From assembly GCA_018971405.1 (NCBI GenBank), contig JAGXAX010000039.1:1-9184 (forward strand): a stretch of 9,184 bases of DNA. Direction: 5' to 3'. Shown here in pieces: positions 7,357-9,184 of the stretch. A program made the translations under genes and the position numbers. The DNA comes from Alphaproteobacteria bacterium. Lineage in GTDB: Bacteria; Pseudomonadota; Alphaproteobacteria; Micavibrionales; UBA2020. The notes below the pieces were generated by a model. It saw only the letters and a program-made list of their open reading frames with translations. It had not been told where the DNA came from and ran no database searches. Position 1 is the first letter of the stretch. Each line of letters starts with the position of its first letter.

Positions 7357-8281
7357 GCGCGGTTTTATTTTCTTTTTTCTCTTCCGATAATCTATAAAAG
7401 TTCAGCACTGTAATAAAACCGATGATGCTCATCATGCTGGGCGGATCCCAGCTGATGATGCCGCCGATGTGCTGATCGGTGACGGCGCTGATCGCGGGGT
7501 AAAGCCGTCCGCAGAGGTTGTAATAGGGATAGATGTCGCGATCGGAAAAGGCCATGAGGGCGCCGAGGATGATCTGCGGAAACATCACGACGATGCTCAA
7601 AACCGCCCGTACGGCGAATGAGACGCGCGCCGGAGGGCTCGGGCGCCGGTCGAGCACCAGCGTCCAGAAGAGGAGGCCGTCGATCGTCATGCTGGCGTTC
7701 ATCAGGAAATAAAGCAGCGGATCCGTCATGGCGCGGAAATTGACGGCGGGGATCAGCCAGAAATAAAACAGGCCGGAGAACAGGAACGCCGCCAGTACGG
7801 GCTGCTGAAGGAGACGCACGGCGGCCGCGGAAAAGCGGTGGTCTGCGATGCGCCGCACCCAGCGCGGCATGCCCCGCCGCAACGTTTCTCCCGCACCGCT
7901 GAGCGCGATCAGGAAAGGGCCCTCGTGATGCATGATAACATGCTGGATGCGGTCAAGAAAGAACATGTGCTGCGCCATGAAGTCGAAATGCGTTTGCAGC
8001 ACGATGTAAATCAGCGCAAGGCCGAGCAGGAAGGAGATGACGCGCCACCGCGGCAGGCGCTCCTGCGGGGCCGCGGCGGCCAGGCCACGAAAAAACCACA
8101 GCGTGGCGAAAGCGGTCGCCAGATATTCGCCCCACGAGAAGTCCCATGGCATCCAGACCGGCTGGAAGGCGGGATGCACGGCCGAGACCCAGCACAAAAC
8201 CGCGCCGCCGGCAAGGAGGGCGGCGGATTGCAGCATATGCGGGGCGTTGACGGTCGGTTTTTCCATGATGACGGTGATCAT
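7331..8281 (-). CDS. CtaG-like cytochrome c oxidase assembly membrane protein (caa3_CtaG family)
   Basis: A protein of about 316 residues with seven or eight predicted membrane helices. The family (PF09678 type, as in Bacillus CtaG) takes part in assembly of caa3-type oxidase or in copper handling; it is unrelated to the Cox11 proteins also called CtaG. Recognisable parts are WDFSWGEYLATAFATLWFFR, the helix FLDRIQHVIMHHEGPFLIAL with its conserved His pair, FPQIILGALMAF, and the C-terminal AVTDQHIGGIISW. Helices such as FLLGLALIYIVLQTHFDF and VLAAFLFSGLFYFWLIPAV are evident. The start is uncertain: ATGs at 8281 and 8266 are both plausible and neither has a clear ribosome binding site. The frame stays open to 8620, but that extension is hydrophilic, low in structure and lies under the divergent YHYH gene. 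The neighbouring sco gene supports a metal/oxidase role. The protein ends with a charged KKENK tail. Confidence 0.85.
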   Translation of the reverse strand: MITVIMEKPTVNAPHMLQSAALLAGGAVLCWVSAVHPAFQPVWMPWDFSWGEYLATAFATLWFFRGLAAAAPQERLPRWRVISFLLGLALIYIVLQTHFDFMAQHMFFLDRIQHVIMHHEGPFLIALSGAGETLRRGMPRWVRRIADHRFSAAAVRLLQQPVLAAFLFSGLFYFWLIPAVNFRAMTDPLLYFLMNASMTIDGLLFWTLVLDRRPSPPARVSFAVRAVLSIVVMFPQIILGALMAFSDRDIYPYYNLCGRLYPAISAVTDQHIGGIISWDPPSMMSIIGFITVLNFYRLSEEKKENKTAPTSSPQVA

Positions 8282-8338
8282 ATTGCGGGAGCAGTGCTTT
8301 GTCGATAGGCTGTCATATAAAGAAAGGCTGTGGGTTTT

Positions 8339-9184
8339 ATGATGTTCAAAAAAATGGTGTTTCTGGCCGCGGTCTTTTCCATTTTCCTTTTGCCGCCGCC
8401 ACGCGCTGCCGCGGCAAAGGTTTACGGCCTGGCCGCGCAGGGCCTGCCGCTGGGCGACGGACGCGTTTCCGGCGCGCCGCAGCGGGGGTATGTGTATGCC
8501 TGCCAGACGAAGTTCCGTGGCCATGGCGCGGCGCATGCCGGCGGCTGGATCCACGGGAAAACATGGGATATGACGCAAAAAATAGCCGTGGAAGGCGTCG
8601 TCGTCTGGCCGGATGCGCAATTTTCAGTGACGGTTGCGGGCGACAGGCGGATCATCGCGGGCAACGGCCTGCCCATCGATGCGCAAACCGGCGTTTTTCC
8701 GATACGGACGGACGACCCGGCCTATGCGATCGACCGCAACCCCAATTTCATCCGCCCGCAGCGGATCGATCTTGCCCTGCCGTTGCATCCCGAAGTCGCC
8801 GCCGCGCCGTCCTGCGTGCCGATGGGCATGGTCGGCGTGATGACCAATGGCGTGGCGCTGTTTAACGCGCTCGACGCCGCGGGGCGCGACGCCGTTGCGC
8901 ACGAGGTGCAGGACAAATGCAACGGCCATCCGGCGCGCGACGGCATGTACCACTATCACGGCCCCAGCCCTTGCGTGCAGGGTTGGAACGGCGATGCGCG
9001 GGTGATCGGCTTCGCGCTGGACGGCTTCCCCGTCACCGGGATGTTCGACATGCACGGGCGCGAACTGACGAACAAAGATCTCGATGCCTGCCACGGTCGC
9101 GTCGGGACGGTCATGGAGGGCGGACGGGAGTTGACGACATACCACTACGTGATGACACGCGAATATCCTTATTCCATCGGCTGT
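8339..9184 (+). CDS. Secreted YHYH-domain protein, C-terminus beyond the window
   Basis: An open frame runs from 8339 to the last base, giving 282 residues with no stop. Residues 1-26 are a Sec signal peptide: KK, then MVFLAAVFSIFLL, then PPPRAAAA, with likely cleavage before K27. The rest matches the YHYH family (PF14240 type). Seen are GVMTNGVALFNALDAAGRDA, HEVQDKCNGHP, the name-giving YHYH at 204-207 followed by PSPC, IGFALDGFPVTG, a DLDACHG, and a second TYHYVMTREYPYSIGC. Family members usually end a few residues after such a GC-F-G element, so little is likely missing. The many paired His and Cys residues suggest a metal site in the periplasm, but the function of the family is not established. 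ATG codons at 8342 and 8354 are alternative starts; TGTGGG lies just upstream of 8339. It diverges from the ctaG-like gene across 57 bases, which include TATAAA at 8316-8321 but no good -35. Confidence 0.88.
   Translation, partial: MMFKKMVFLAAVFSIFLLPPPRAAAAKVYGLAAQGLPLGDGRVSGAPQRGYVYACQTKFRGHGAAHAGGWIHGKTWDMTQKIAVEGVVVWPDAQFSVTVAGDRRIIAGNGLPIDAQTGVFPIRTDDPAYAIDRNPNFIRPQRIDLALPLHPEVAAAPSCVPMGMVGVMTNGVALFNALDAAGRDAVAHEVQDKCNGHPARDGMYHYHGPSPCVQGWNGDARVIGFALDGFPVTGMFDMHGRELTNKDLDACHGRVGTVMEGGRELTTYHYVMTREYPYSIGC

Noticed and set aside
8282..8620. N-terminal extension of the ctaG-like frame to 8620
   Set aside because: The extra residues are hydrophilic and unlike the family, and they overlap the start and signal peptide of the divergent YHYH gene.

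Overview
The window is dense, GC-rich bacterial DNA with short intergenic gaps. Its gene content fits a Gram-negative proteobacterium, most likely an alphaproteobacterium. Pointers to this are a fused CysN/CysC, a SPINDLY/OGT-type glycosyltransferase, an SCO lipoprotein beside a CtaG-like membrane protein, and prepilin genes. The taxonomic call is inference from gene types only. I see no tRNA, rRNA, CRISPR array, transposase or attachment site.

Region 1 (1-3897, + strand) is a sulfate-activation block. It starts with the C-terminal end of a GT41 glycosyltransferase, which overlaps cysQ (PAP phosphatase) by four bases. A 60-base gap follows, then cysD and a cysN-cysC fusion whose stop and start codons overlap by one base. 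CysD and CysN form ATP sulfurylase, the CysC domain phosphorylates APS to PAPS, and CysQ removes the PAP left after PAPS is used. CysD is unusually short and the CysN G domain has EF-1alpha-like sequence, so the pair looks like a divergent lineage of the enzyme.

Region 2 (3911-6518) holds two divergently transcribed prepilin-like genes on either side of an AT-rich control region. The minus-strand gene encodes a large pseudopilin with a Cys-rich tail. The plus-strand gene encodes a paralogous pseudopilin domain joined to a C-terminal von Willebrand factor A domain with an intact MIDAS metal site. This is the most unusual item in the window: apparently a modular pilin with a built-in adhesion domain. 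A hairpin that contains its stop codon ends the gene.

Region 3 (6591-9184) looks like a copper / cytochrome oxidase assembly group. It contains a 54-residue single-pass membrane protein, an SCO1/SenC lipoprotein, a convergent CtaG-like multi-pass membrane protein whose 3' end overlaps sco by 26 bases, and a secreted YHYH-domain protein, divergent from ctaG, that runs off the right edge. No oxidase structural gene is visible, so the oxidase link rests on family knowledge.
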